Source: Gigantopelta aegis | Taxonomy: Eukaryota > Mollusca > Gastropoda > Neomphalida > Peltospiridae | Direction of reading: 5' to 3' | DNA: 64,000 bases | Assembly: GCF_016097555.1 (NCBI RefSeq) | Contig: NC_054702.1 | Coordinates: 77,807,997 to 77,871,996, forward strand | Shown: positions 36,301 to 46,800 of the stretch, in pieces | How positions within the stretch are numbered: the stretch's first letter is position 1 | How the letters are laid out: every line of letters begins with the position of its first letter | Position numbers and translations under genes: made by a program | The notes under the pieces: model-generated | Database searches by the model: none | The model's input: only the letters and a program-made list of their open reading frames with translations | Told to the model about the DNA's origin: nothing

Positions 36301-36476
36301 AACCGAAATGAAACTGACACAAACATGAGCCCGTTGACTTACAATTCAACCATCCATTCTCCACTTAAGGTTTCCCGCCAGTTATCTTCTGTCACCTCGA
36401 TGGGTTTACCAACGTTCGATGTCTTGGCACACGCAATTAAAAAAGAAAACGAAGTTAAAATACACCACGCGTCCAT
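24360..36476 (-). CDS. TMX1: Thioredoxin-related transmembrane protein 1, complete, 8 exons
   Basis: A membrane-bound protein disulfide isomerase of the ER. Coding exons on the minus strand: 36343-36476, 32371-32486, 31402-31447, 30072-30200, 29420-29465, 27518-27619, 25078-25158, 24360-24464, giving 252 residues (human about 280). All junctions are GT-AG and keep phase. Residues 1-18 are a signal peptide (DAWCILTSFSFLIACA). The thioredoxin fold has the active site WCPAC at 49-53, identical to vertebrate TMX1, and the cis-Pro in TALPTIY at 95. A single membrane span lies at about 175-196, followed by CCC (195-197), like the palmitoylated juxtamembrane cysteines of TMX1, then an acidic cytosolic tail with an RQR at 240-242, the type of motif that holds TMX1 in the ER. 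The CPAC motif and RQR favour TMX1 over TMX4. The start is the Met directly before the signal peptide; an upstream in-frame Met would spoil it. Introns hold several SINEs and MITEs. Confidence 0.95.
24665..24960 (-). mobile_element. SINE, family B, full length (TMX1 intron 7)
   Basis: Tail B (TTATTAATCATCGGCTATTG), core and head (CACTGGGCTAGGTCC at its end on the plus strand) in the same direction as the host gene. Confidence 0.85.
25796..26532. mobile_element. TTAA-flanked non-autonomous element, family M1, copy 2 (TMX1 intron 6)
   Basis: The ends are AGCCGCACACCCTAGTT and the complement of AACTAGGGTGTGTCCCT, with TTAA at 25,792-25,795 and 26,533-26,536. It is 737 bases and matches 7,869-8,641 in reverse. 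Its right TTAA is also the left TTAA of the next element. Confidence 0.9.
26537..27347. mobile_element. TTAA-flanked element, family M2 (TMX1 intron 6)
   Basis: Inverted ends of about 21 bases (TCACAGGGGATATCCGCATG on the left; TCACAGGGGATAACCGCATG as the complement of the right), bounded by TTAA at 26,533-26,536 and 27,348-27,351. It is 811 bases with no transposase. It abuts the M1 element at 25,796-26,532 with only the shared TTAA between them. Confidence 0.85.
27677..27850. mobile_element. Fragment of the 18,410-type MITE, left half (TMX1 intron 5)
   Basis: AAAAGGACGATCCTGAGTTT resembles the left end AGGGACATTCCCGAGTTT and is followed by related but diverged sequence; no right end found. 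Confidence 0.4.
28895..29105 (+). mobile_element. SINE, family B, head missing (TMX1 intron 5)
   Basis: Starts in the core at CAGCCAGTGCACCATGACTG and runs through tail B (CTCTAGTGGTGTCATTAAAG), ending in a T run. Antisense to the gene. Confidence 0.8.
29644..29841. mobile_element. TA-flanked MITE, family M3 (TMX1 intron 4)
   Basis: The ends are GTCCGTCCCATCC and the complement of GGGATGGAC, flanked by TA. Relatives are at 57,004-57,191 (complete) and 50,665-50,764 (right half). Confidence 0.7.
29893..30045. mobile_element. Fragment of the 18,410-type MITE, right half (TMX1 intron 4)
   Basis: CTACCAACATTAGGAGGATC, CTGATATTCTAGACAAGAA and CAGCAAACTGTGG follow the order of the right half of the element at 18,410-18,759. 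Confidence 0.6.
30793..31033 (-). mobile_element. SINE, family A, head missing (TMX1 intron 3)
   Basis: Tail A (GGTTTATTTAACGACGAACT) and core up to CACTGGCTGGA; the tRNA-like head is absent. Confidence 0.8.
31067..31242. mobile_element. Pogo/Tigger-like MITE (TMX1 intron 3)
   Basis: The ends CAGTGAAACCCCTCAAAACC and the complement of TTTAGAGGGGTTTTACTG are inverted and flanked by TA. CAGTnnAACC ends with TA targets are usual for pogo/Tigger elements. It is 176 bases and non-coding; CCTCnAAACCGGA recurs inside in direct and inverted form. Confidence 0.75.
31548..31624. repeat. (CTGT)n, (CCTC)n and (CT)n simple repeat
   Basis: Adjacent CTGT, CCCT and CT runs ending in (GT)n within TMX1 intron 2. 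Confidence 0.9.
31903..32299 (+). mobile_element. SINE, tail A with the family C-type head (TMX1 intron 2)
   Basis: Head CGGTGGCGTCGTGGTTAGGC with GTACTGGGTTCGGATCC, a middle section (CTGAGTGAGTGCTCCGCAAG), the shared core (AAAAGATCCCTTGCTGCTAA) and tail A ending in a (TTTC)n run. The same composite is at 15,020-15,418. Confidence 0.9.
32621..32807. mobile_element. MITE with CAGTGTTCGAGATTA ends (TMX1 intron 1)
   Basis: Fifteen-base inverted ends CAGTGTTCGAGATTA flank a 187-base element with repeated GGATACCAG/CTGGTATCC words. AACAT occurs directly outside both ends, a possible 5-base target duplication. It lies 134 bases upstream of TMX1 exon 2. The superfamily is not clear. Confidence 0.8.
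32808..36342. other. TMX1 intron 1, mostly unique sequence
   Basis: AT-rich intron without a recognised gene. 33,690-33,765 (CACTGTTAAATACATCCACA; TACATAATGTTTGGACC) matches the interior of the element at 38,627-38,831. A run of C lies at about 35,077-35,095. Confidence 0.6.
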
Positions 36477-37231
36477 GTTGTTGATAAATTTGCCGGTGCT
36501 CAGCTTAAACTGAAACCCATAACAAATTTCCGGCTCAACATCCGAGCGCATGCGTGTTTGTTAAAGTCGATGTGGTGTAAGACGAGAGGTTGATAGCAGT
36601 TAAATGTATTCTCCAAATCAAAATTGTCCAACCCAGGACGCGACACCCGTGTTCACGGTCTGCTTCACGCGTTTTGAGAGTAGAAGCTGGTCACAACAAT
36701 GGTGTGTTTAATTCTAACTACACACGGCCCATCTGCACATTGAAACACGCAGCCCAGTCTTACAAACCACTCACTCGAGTCACTGCAGTTGACGACGATG
36801 GGAAATAAACGTGGGCCAACTATTGATAATAAATAAAAATATAAATAAATAAATCTTAAAATGCAATTGCATTGCTCGTTGATGTGTACAGGTCCCATTT
36901 CTGCCCCCTTCTCCCCGTTGCATAGGCGTCAGGAGCGGGGAAGGCGTAACCGCCCCACCCCACCCCAACTGCATAATGCAAACATAATAGGCTATAGCTG
37001 CCTCTTCTCCAGCTGCTGTCATCTTCCAGTGCCAAGTTTGTTTACTGAAAGTGTCGTCAACTATAAAATAATATAGACCTTAATTAATTAACAGTTTTTA
37101 TAAGCAACTACCCCGCCCTTCTTTGGACATAATTATATTACCGCTATACTTTGTGCAAATTATCTTAAGAAAAAAAAAATCTGAACTCACATAAAAAGCT
37201 GGAAAATCAAATATTTGAAATAAATCATTGC
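36477..37231. other. TMX1 5' flank
   Basis: Contains the presumed promoter and 5' UTR of TMX1 upstream of the Met at 36,476. No clear TATA box or other element can be named. A polypyrimidine or repeat structure is not evident. Confidence 0.4.
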
Positions 37232-37378
37232 AAAGCCACGGCCTTTGATATACCAGTCGTGATGTAGGCCTACTGTCTAGAATAAAAAAAATAGTTCAAA
37301 CTGGCTCACTGTTGAGAATCGATCCTAGACCGACTGCGCATCAGTCATCGCTTTAAGCCTACCACTGGGGTACGTAAC
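37232..37378 (-). mobile_element. SINE head and core fragment
   Basis: GCCACGGCCTTTGATATACC to CCACTGGGGTACGTAAC on the plus strand; the tail is missing. Confidence 0.7.
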
Positions 37379-37386
37379 ATTACATA

Positions 37387-37468
37387 TACTGTGTGTGTGT
37401 GTGCGCGCGCGTGTGAAGGTGCGTCTGTGTGTGTGTGTGCGTCTGTGACAAGTGTTTGTCAGAACGCG

Positions 37469-37511
<43 letters not shown>
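37387..37511. repeat. (GT)n and (TC)n simple repeats
   Basis: Two GT-rich stretches separated by TCTCTCTC. Confidence 0.9.
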
Positions 37512-37513
<2 letters not shown>

Positions 37514-38127
37514 ATTAACTGATTGAGGTTAGGTAGCCATGGGTGCTTATTATTTATTTCTCTAACTTTTGCAATCTGATTAAAATTAGCTCTACTGGGT
37601 CTAGCCAGTAGATCTAACAGCATTGCGTGGACTCCCATGTCCAGGTGACATTTCATCTATAAATAACAATTTAAATAACGACCAAGTACACTTCGCCTTT
37701 TATAGTATTATTCGGGAGCATACAAATTCTAAAAATATCGGGTGAGACTATTCATGCAATAGGCAAACTTGTTGGTCTATTTCAACATTGAAAAAACAGG
37801 GGGAAAAGTGCAGTAATAAACTTTGGATTGTATACTAGTATAAACAGATTTTATAGCTTGAAATTTTTTTATATAAAAGTTTATATTGCAATTAGTTTCC
37901 GGCATACTTTGTAATTCACCCGAATTATTTCGTATACCCTCGGCATAATCCCGAATGTTTTCAAATTGTTTTCAAATCACTGGCATGATTTTGCAAGTAA
38001 GGTTTTGATTGGTCGAATGAAAGGTCAACTGGACATGAGCTCCAATGGGCTGCTGTTAGATCCACATGTAATAGTGGAGCTAATTTTAATTAGATTGTAA
38101 CTTTTGTAGCCTAGTGTTTCTAATGTG

Positions 38128-38442
38128 AAAGAGGGGCGGGACGTAGCCCAGTGGTAAAGTGCTCGCTCGATGCGTGGTCGGTCCCTGTCGGTGGGCCCAT
38201 TGGGCTCTTTCTCGTTCCAGCCAGTGCACCACGACTGGTATATCAAAGGTCGTGGTATGTGCTACCCTGTCTGTGGGATGGTGCATATAAAATATCCCTT
38301 GCTGCTAATCAAAAAGAGTAGCCCATTAAGTCGTGACAGCGGGTTTCCTCTCTCAATATCTATGTGGTCCTTAACCATGTCTGACGCCATATAACCGTAA
38401 ATAAAATGTGTGGAGTGCATCGTTAAATAAAACATTTCTTTG
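38128..38442 (+). mobile_element. SINE, family A, full length
   Basis: The best example on the plus strand: head GACGTAGCCCAGTGGTAAAG, core CACGACTGGTATATCAAAGG and AAAATATCCCTTGCTGCTAA, tail GCCATATAACCGTAAATAAA and CATCGTTAAATAAAACATTT. The B box region is partly deleted (GTCGGTCCCTGTCGGTGGG). Confidence 0.9.
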
Positions 38443-38626
38443 TAATGTGAAAATTGGGGGGGTGGGGAGGGTGCAACATCCACATACAAACAAAATTCAT
38501 GGCACGTCTCTTCACCGCACCCAACCCAACAGATGTAAAATGTCATCCTATACACATATGGACTAAGTCATCATGTTTTATCACGAAACAGTTTAAAATT
38601 AAATATTGCACGACAGAAATTAATAT

Positions 38627-38831
38627 GAGCCTTTCAAATATTACGTAACGCTATTTTTGTAAAAATTAGACACCCTTCCCCACAAAACAAAATAAAATAT
38701 TTTAGTAATGAAACAAATAAAAAGTGCGTTATGTAACACTGTTAAATACACCCACCCACCCCCTGCAACACTACATAACGTTTGGACCTACACCCACCCA
38801 CTCGAGCGTTACGTAATATTTGAATGGCCCC
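38627..38831. mobile_element. MITE with TTCAAATATTACGTAACGCT ends
   Basis: Inverted arms of about 24 bases at 38,629-38,652 and 38,805-38,831. The interior (GTAACACTGTTAAATACACC; CACTACATAACGTTTGGACC) also occurs at 33,690-33,765. Confidence 0.75.
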
Positions 38832-38837
38832 ATACGG

Positions 38838-38947
38838 TCAGGTCAGGTCATAGGGTTTTACGTGCACATTCAGAACAAGCTGTTGTAGCGCACGCCTGTC
38901 ATGGGCACAAGAGCCGGCCTTGGCTGGCTCCTCTGTCCATGACAGGA
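38838..38947. mobile_element. 110-base short element with perfect 12-base target duplication
   Basis: GGCCCCATACGG flanks it exactly at 38,826-38,837 and 38,948-38,959. The interior contains a strong hairpin: CCTGTCATGGGCAC and GAGCC, answered by GGCTCC and GTCCATGACAGG. There is no poly(A) tail and no tRNA box. It sits at the right end of the MITE at 38,627-38,831. Confidence 0.75.
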
Positions 38948-38995
38948 GGCCCCATACGGCCTAACGTTTCTTTTTATTAGTCTATACATAACTTG

Positions 38996-39120
38996 TTAGC
39001 CCGAGTAGCCTATACAAGCACTCTGCCGTCAGAGAGCAAGACGCACATTTGGAGCAGTTTCAACTGACAAAATGTCCGTCTTGCTCTCTGATGGCAGAGC
39101 ACTTAATTGTATCGGGCTAA
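38996..39120. mobile_element. 125-base foldback element
   Basis: TTAGCCCGA at one end and TCGGGCTAA at the other. Inner arms AGCACTCTGCCGTCAGAGAG and GACG are matched by CGTC and CTCTCTGATGGCAGAGCACT. The whole unit can fold into one long hairpin. The superfamily is unknown. Confidence 0.8.
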
Positions 39121-39180
39121 TATCTCGTTGATGTATTGTTGCCTGTCTACTTGTTAAGTAATAACTATATGGTGGTTTTC

Positions 39181-39285
39181 ACAAGTTAACCTGCCCCGGA
39201 ACCACCCACTGGCTATGTCAGAGGCTGGATCAGTGGTAGGCGTGCCTGAACCTTTATTTGATATGGGCACGTAAATAGAGTTCCC
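39181..39285. mobile_element. Fragment related to family C tails
   Basis: GTGCCTGAACCTTTATTTGA followed by TATGGGCACG. A similar piece (AACCTTTGATGGATATAGGC) is at about 27,390-27,470. Both resemble the end of family C SINEs. Confidence 0.45.
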
Positions 39286-39377
39286 ATTACATTCACAAGT
39301 TAACTACATGTATTTAGACGGTGGTACAAGACAAAGTTAAAATTAACTTTTAATTATTTTTTTAGGCCACGCAGACC

Positions 39378-39399
39378 CCCCCCCCCCCCCCCCCCCCCC
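39378..39399. repeat. Poly-C run
   Basis: About 22 consecutive C. Confidence 0.9.
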
Positions 39400-39703
39400 G
39401 CATTACACTGTACGATTTTCTATGGTATCAATTATAGCAAATGTAACATCAAAGAGAAAACCACCATATTATGATACAAAAGAAAATAAATCTGGTATAC
39501 TTCATTGGCAAACACATAGTATACATTTATCTATCATGGGAACAGTAGTTTCAAACCTATCAAATGCTGCACATGAATGAACGTTGTGTATAGGCGTACG
39601 TTTCGCATGAATAGTTTTCTGTCTGAACTGTATGGAGGTAAAATTGCAACAAAGACTTCACACTTCGTAAATGCATACTGAAATACTGAAATGCTGAATC
39701 TGC

Positions 39704-39715
39704 ACACACAGACAC

Positions 39716-39748
<33 letters not shown>

Positions 39749-39760
39749 CACACACACCAT
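39704..39760. repeat. (CA)n microsatellite inside a diverged direct repeat
   Basis: CA repeats with ACAACACAC variants. Sequence before and after (TGAACTGTATGGAGGTAAAA at about 39,625 and TGAACTGTATGGAGGTCAAA at 39,764) is duplicated, so the repeat lies inside a ~140-base tandem duplication. Confidence 0.8.
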
Positions 39761-40044
39761 CTGTGAACTGTATGGAGGTCAAATTTCAAACAAGTCTTCA
39801 TATTTAGTAAATGCATATTGCAATGCTGAATATCCCTACAAAAACTTGGAATGCACCCCCTCTTCCCTCCCACATACTGGCGTAGCCAAAGGGTGGGGGG
39901 ATGCCCCCAGTCAAATCTCTTTTTCCCACACAACTATTTAATTTTGCCTGTCAAGACAAAACTGGGCTCATAGACAGTGTAAGTTGCCCCACACTCCCTC
40001 CCAAGCACAGCATAAAAACATGACTATGCCAATGCATACACCTG

Positions 40045-40290
40045 TATTTTAAACTCACTGGGGCAGGACATAGTATAAAGCATTCACCTAGTGATTAAAG
40101 TACTGGAATCAGTCCCCCATCTGTAGGCCCATTGGACTATTTCTCGTTCCAGCCAGTGTACCACAACTAGTATACCAAAGGTCATGGTATGTGCTATCCT
40201 GTCTGTGGGATGGTGCACATAAAATATCTTTGCTACTAACAGAAAACATTTAGCGGGTTTCCTCTTAAGACTATATGTCAAAATTATGTT
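40045..40290 (+). mobile_element. SINE, family B, truncated tail
   Basis: A diverged head (GGACATAGTATAAAGCATTC), the core, and the start of tail B (AAGACTATATGTCAAAATTA). Confidence 0.7.
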
Positions 40291-41155
40291 AAAAGGTAGG
40301 AAGAGAAGAAATTAATACAATTTAAAAGTTATAGTTAACTGGGCCCACTGGCCCAAATACTGTGCGTGTCCCAATCCCCAATGTTAACACCTACCAGTAT
40401 CAGGACGGTGGCCCAGTGTTGATTTTGGGCGGTAATAGTGGTAAAACATTTCCTCCAGTAACATGGACACACTTAAACTTAATTCCTTTCCCGATTACTA
40501 CTGGCAGTTACTTATTTTTACCAAATATGTTAAAAAGCTATAAAAGCTATATTTCAGGGTGAGAATGAGTATATACATATATATCATTATACATTTTGAC
40601 CCAAAAGTCATCCATCTCAACATAATCATTATGTTGTTTTTTGTAGTGTTAGTACAAAGTGCTTCTACTGGCAATAGTGAATTTTCTTATTAGCTCAGTC
40701 GATAGAGCTGGACTATGGTCTTACATATTACATTATTTTAAATACCCTCAGCGGACATCGATTGATTTGTTCCCTTAATATTAGTTTTTTCTGGGAGGGG
40801 GTTGGGTCTGGAGTCTGGATATAGTATATTTAAATTTAGAGCACTTAGATAACACTTAGACCTATATTGATTTTTACTTTGCTGTTAAAATTGAACCCTT
40901 TAGTAATACTGCAAAGTACTTTAACCCCCAAACTAAATTCAGTTATGTGTTATGCATTTCATTTTGGACTGAAAATCTTCTGTCAATTGTTCTGACCAAT
41001 GAGACATTAATTAAATCCAGTGTCCAATTTCACTTCGACAGTCGTAAGTTCTCTTTTATTGAAGCACAGTTACCAAATTGGCAAACTTTATATATATATA
41101 TATATATAAAGTAATGCTTGGCACCTAGGCATTTCAGCATTGGATGAGAGACCAT

Positions 41156-41274
41156 GGGCCAAATTCACTAAAACCCTCGCAACTTTGCGATCTCACAATG
41201 CAATGCTAAAAGACTTGCAAAGAGGATACTTTGTTGTCTAGCAGAGCCTAAGAGACCTTTGTGAATTAGGCCCC
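41156..41274. mobile_element. MITE with GGGCC-AATTCAC ends
   Basis: GGGCCAAATTCACTAAA on the left is the inverse of TTTGTGAATTAGGCCCC on the right. Related short elements are at 49,738-49,841 and 55,429-55,531. Confidence 0.7.
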
Positions 41275-41446
41275 AGTTATCCAACTTGGCCTAAATATTG
41301 TGAATTATAGATGCTCTTACGTTAAGTGTATTGTGATTCATTTTATTTCTGTTGGGTGATGTTTAAATTAATCCATGTTCTCTGAAACATAAAACAATAT
41401 TTACCAGCATATCATAAAACTGTCGAGAACTTTGGAAAGTTAAAGC

Positions 41447-41750
41447 TCGTTTTGTTTAACGACACAGCTGGAGCACATTGATGTATTAATCAATGGCTTT
41501 TGCATGTCAAACATTTGGTAATTTAGATACATAGTCTCAGTGAGGAAACCCACTACATTTTTCCATTAGTAGCAAGGGATCTTTTATATGCACCATCCCA
41601 GACAGGATAGCACATACCATGGCCTTTGATATACCAGTAGTGGTGCACTGGCTGGAACGACAAAATAGCCTAATGGGCCCACCAACGTGGATCGATTCCA
41701 GACCGACCAGGCATCGAGTGAGCACTTTAGCACTGGGCTACGTCCCCCCC
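41447..41750 (-). mobile_element. SINE, family B, full length
   Basis: Tail B (GTTTAACGACACAGCTGGAG), core and head (GGGCTACGTCC) with a short C-rich run after it. Confidence 0.85.
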
Positions 41751-41850
41751 CCACCCCCATCAAGAAGTTTGGCTAAAAGGTCCAGTTGATATACAGTAGT
41801 AACTGTTGAAAACTGTCAAAACAATTCAATAAGGTTTTAATTATGTATTA

Positions 41851-42522
41851 CCGTATACGCAAATATTTTCGCAGCTAAAATAATTAACGATCAGGCTTTC
41901 ATTTTACATTTTCGCGAGGAATTATTTTCGCGACTGTGTCCCCCGATAATAAAATAAAAATTACCCATATTTCATTTGCAAAACTGTTTTCAATGACAAT
42001 TTCACGCACATACTTGGATATGTTCACTATGCTGTCAGCGAGACCATTACCATTACCAATATTTATTTACATGCTCATATACCACTAGAGTTTCGAGCAT
42101 GTCTGTCCCGGGCCCGATCTCTGGATAGCCAGTGAGACGTCAATGTTAGATGTATGTCTGATAAGACTATTGTCAAGTTATCGATGGGACACGCACATGC
42201 GATACAGAACATTGAAAAACGCAAATATCATAAGAAATAACTTTTCATTATTGGTGATACTCACAAACTTCCATTTAAGGTTACAAAGAAAACAAACAAA
42301 ACTGAGATTACGTAACAACAGACTTGCACCCAAATGTGTGTCATTTGGATCAAATCCATGTGACCAGGCAGGTTTACAAAATCACGTGACCTTGCGGACC
42401 ACCGACTGCTTGATTCTGATATGGGTTGGGCGTGTAGAGATAAGACTATATATTATAAGGTAAATAATAATATACCAAATCGGAAATAAGTTTGTGCGTA
42501 ATTAACGTGTTCGCGTATACGG
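41851..42522. mobile_element. TA-flanked MITE with CCGTATACGC ends
   Basis: CCGTATACGCAAATATTTTC on the left and GTTCGCGTATACGG on the right are inverted ends, with TA outside each. The 672-base interior has an open frame of 106 residues (42,143-42,463) that I do not recognise and do not call a gene. Confidence 0.75.
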
Positions 42523-43804
42523 TAAACAAATTATTGCTATGCATTGAAGTCTCTCAGGGTTCCATTCTTGGTCCCATGCTATTTTGGATATACATGTACA
42601 TTCATATAATTAATAGTGTCTAGAAAAAGCATCCAATACTTGGCTTTTCACTACACTAGTTGATGCTCCCTCAATTTTAAAACTCCAATCTTGCTAATGT
42701 GGCCTAAACAAAATTACCCCCAGTCCCATTCAGCACCAAACTATATTTGGTGACAGACTTGTATGCTGTATCAAGCAGTCAATTATGTATGTTGACAGTG
42801 AAAATACATGTTTATTAATATTGTACTTGTGTTTGTATTTTGTTTTACAAAATATGTTATAAACTTCAGCTGTAAATTATTGCAGCAATCTGATGACAAC
42901 AAAAAAGACAAAACCAATTTTAAAAAATGTATTTGTATATTAATTTCTGATACAATATGAATTTATGGATTCAACCAAAATCTTCTAATTCAGTCAGAAA
43001 TAGTTACACATGTCACCAGCACATAGATTTGTCTGACCTTCATTAACAGTTGTGTAACGATTCCTCATCTAGTTAGTATGGGGAACAGTTTTGATTGAAT
43101 TTCATTCGTTTTGTTAATCATAACGATAATGGTATTAAACTGGATGGCAAATGAAAAATAAAAATAAAATCTGTTTGAAGTATAAGAGATGATACTGACT
43201 GCTGCTACTCCTCCCAATTAATGGCAAGTGTTTTGAATAAATATGAACTTTCTCATGGATGTCACATGCCATGACCTTTATCATGACAGATTGGAACAGA
43301 ATGTAAACCAGTAGGTTTGGTGGATGGGGTGGAAGGTTCATTCTGTGACACATCGCATCTCTGGAAAAAGTTCTACCATGGCTATATCCTGGTCTATTTA
43401 ATACATGTATATGAAAGATAAACCACTGTATTTTATCATTTGTAAAGACGTTGGTTATCCTTCTTATGTCAGCTTTTAAAATAACCCATACTGTGTTAAA
43501 CATGATTAACTTTTACGAAGATACATGGTGATTGTTTCACTTCCATGAAAATTATTCCCTCAACTGTTAATGATGCAACCTGTCCGTATGAAATGTCTTT
43601 TTCTATTCTGATGTGAATCCATGACACAGGGTCTCATTTAATGTTTGAGACTCGAATGTGAGCTAGATATCACAGAATTATCACAGTTTACAACAGCCAG
43701 AAGAGCTGGACTTCATCTGCTGTACACAGAAAAACAACACCCATCTGCATCAAGCATTCTTCTTTTTTTTCTTTTTTTTACAGATTATTTCCTTTCCTTC
43801 TTGG
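42523..43804 (-). other. Probable 3' UTR of ANAPC1
   Basis: The sequence directly after the ANAPC1 stop codon on the minus strand has no recognised repeat. AATAAA on the minus strand at 42,811-42,816 is one candidate poly(A) signal, but I cannot choose it with confidence. Confidence 0.4.
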
Positions 43805-46800
43805 TCACGACCCAACTTTCCACGCTGACAAGATCTTCATAAGAGTTGTCACTTTAAGACCTGTGAGTTGTTTGCACAGTGCTGGTAGTGTCATTGGACC
43901 TGTACAAAACACCACGCAAACAACGACATTAAAAAAATATATATATATTTACATTATGATATAAAATATACTCTTCAAAAAAAGAAACGCAAAAGGGTAC
44001 AAATGGGTTATAACTCCGATTTTATGTTTCCTACCGGTTCATGCTTTGTGAATATAAGGTCATTGCATGTCCCAAACACATTCCCACGGTTACATTCGAT
44101 AAAACGCAGCTACTGTAAAATAAAGTTTCAAAATGTGAATATTCGCAAAAACGCAGCCACGTGCAAACCATGTCACCACTGCACATGCGTTGTCTGCACG
44201 TGCAACATGAACACCGACAGTATAAAAGTGCAGGGTGTTCGCTTGCCTGGCCTCTGTATCTGGCCGACAGTTGACAATCCAGGACATGCCACGTCTCAGT
44301 GAACCGCAGAGAAACAATGCCATCGGCCGACTAGACGCAGGCGAATCCAGAACGGCCGTTGCCAGGGCATTCCATGTGTCCCCAAGCACCATCTCCAGAC
44401 TGTGGGACCGTTACAAGCAACATGGATCAACACGTGACCTCCCTAGATCCGGTCGACCACGGGTCACTACCCCCGGGCAGGACCGCTACATCCGGGTACG
44501 CCACCTTCGGGAACGATTGACTACTGCCACCTCCACAGCTGCAGCAATACCAGGTTTGCGCAGGATATCCGACCAGACCGTACGGAACCGCCTACGTGAG
44601 GTAGGAATTCGTGCCAGACGTCCAGTTCGAGGTGTCATCTTAACACCACAACACCGTCGACTCCGACTGCAGTGGTGCCAGATTCATCGACAATGGCCTC
44701 AACTGCGATGGGAGACAGGTGTGGTTCAGTGACGAGTCCCGATTTCTGCTCCGACGTCATGATGGACGATGTCGCGTGTATAGGCGTCGTGGTGAACGTT
44801 ATGCGGCAAACTGCGTGCAGGAAGTGGACAGATTCGGCGGGGGTAGTGTCATGGTGTGGGCAGCCATCTCACACACTGGCAGAACTGACCTGGTCCACGT
44901 GCAGGGCAACCTGAATGCACAGGGCTACATTGACCAGATCCTCCGGCCACACATCGTTCCAGTTATGGCCAACGCCAACGCAGTGTTCCAACATGACAAC
45001 GCCAGGCCTCACACAGCACGTCTCACAACGGCTTTCCTACAGAACAACAACATTAATGTCCTTCCTTGGCCATCGATATCACCGGATTTGAACCCAATTG
45101 AGCATTTATGGGACGAGTTGGACCGACGCCTCCGACAGCGAAAACCACAGCCCGACCCTGCCCGAGCTGGCAGCAGCCTTGCAGGCCGAGTGGCCCACCA
45201 TCCCCCGGGACGTCATCCGTACTCTGGTTGCTTCAATGGGCAGGCGGTGCCAGGCAGTTGTCAACACACGCGGAGGCCACACCCGGTATTGACTCCAGAT
45301 AACCTTGACCTTGGTGGTGTGTCCTATCACTTACTCACAATGGACTAGAGTGAATTGTGAACAATCCTCCAACATTTGGTAATTATTGGACTCACCATTC
45401 AATAATTAAATCAATTCTCCAAATGTTATGACAATGTGGTTTTGCGTTTCTTCTTTTGAAGAGTATATATGAAAACTCTCTAAAAGCATTGTAGTAAAAT
45501 TTGTAATGATCAAAAATCAATAAAAACCCATGTTAGTCCAATGATGTGCATTTACTATAAAATATTTATATAAATCTCAGTAAAAGGTTAAATGATATTG
45601 AAAGCCTCTTTTACACTATAGGCACTTTGTTACAATGTTGTACTTTTAAGCACCCCTACTCTAAAAAGAAATGTAACAAATCCAGTCACAAAACACTCCC
45701 AATAAGCATGTGTAGAACAAGTTGCCTAGTTATATTATCAGTCTATAAGCACTTTTCCTGTACCCAAAAATACTCTCAAAATGTATATATAAATATTTAA
45801 CACAATATTTTTTATGCATTAAAAACCACCAAATGAGATACAAAATACCTTCAACATGCACCGGGTCCAGGAAGGTGGAGTTAGGGATGTCAAACCAGGA
45901 AAGGAAAGCTGACAAGCATCCTAGTTCTTGTCCCTTCAGAGACTCATTCCGCAAGTATTTCAGAATAATATCTGTGTTCTCTGAAATTATAACAAAAAAA
46001 TAATAAGAAACAAAAAGAAAAAGAAAACAAAGAATCAGAAATTGCTATTAAAAGCATGAAAATATAACCAAATTAAAAAAAGTTTGTTTTATTTAATGAC
46101 AACACTAGAACACATTAATTAATCATCAGCTATTGGATATCAAACATTTGGTAATTCTGACACGTAGTCATCAGAGGAAACCCGATACATTTTTCCTAAT
46201 GCAGCAAGGGATCTTTTATATGCACTTTCCCACAGACAGGAAAGCACATACCACAGCCTTTGACCAGTTGCGGTGCATTGTTTGGAATGAGGTAACCAGC
46301 ATTTCACACAGTTTTAATTATTTAGTTTTGACAGCTTTTTTGCATTTAACATCATGCATAAAATATTATGTACTTATAAACACGTGTATTACAAACAATA
46401 ATGCAGTAGTAGTAAATTGGTATATTGTTAATAATATATTTACTATATGATTATCATTTTACGGCTGCCTGCCATCTATGCCATTTGCTTACTGGTACTA
46501 CTAATATTCAAAACACACCTGCTTAGCAACTAAAATGTGCATACAAATAAATGAACATTCTCTTTACATGAAATACAATTTAGTGTGAATTTCCTATATT
46601 TGAGGCAATCAGTAGAATCATATGTCATAATAATAAAATAACAGTAAATGTCACAGCAGATTACTCATCTGATTTTTAAGTGTATAGGTTAACATATTCA
46701 TCTGGTTCTTATGCAAATTACTGTTCTGACATGCTTGTCTTCGTTAGCTAAAACACAGAAAGTCCACACTTTTATTAGTAAACCGGTATTAGTAAAGTTC

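Noticed and set aside
40692-40740. tRNA-like stretch TTAGCTCAGTCGATAGAGCT
   Set aside because: Only the D-arm half looks like a tRNA; there is no B box or acceptor stem. Probably a relic.
42143-42463. 106-residue open frame inside the CCGTATACGC element
   Set aside because: No transposase motif or other domain visible; likely chance.
43135-43503. 122-residue open frame on the minus strand downstream of ANAPC1
   Set aside because: No similarity that I recognise; it falls in the presumed ANAPC1 3' UTR, and the real terminal exon is 43,805-43,899.
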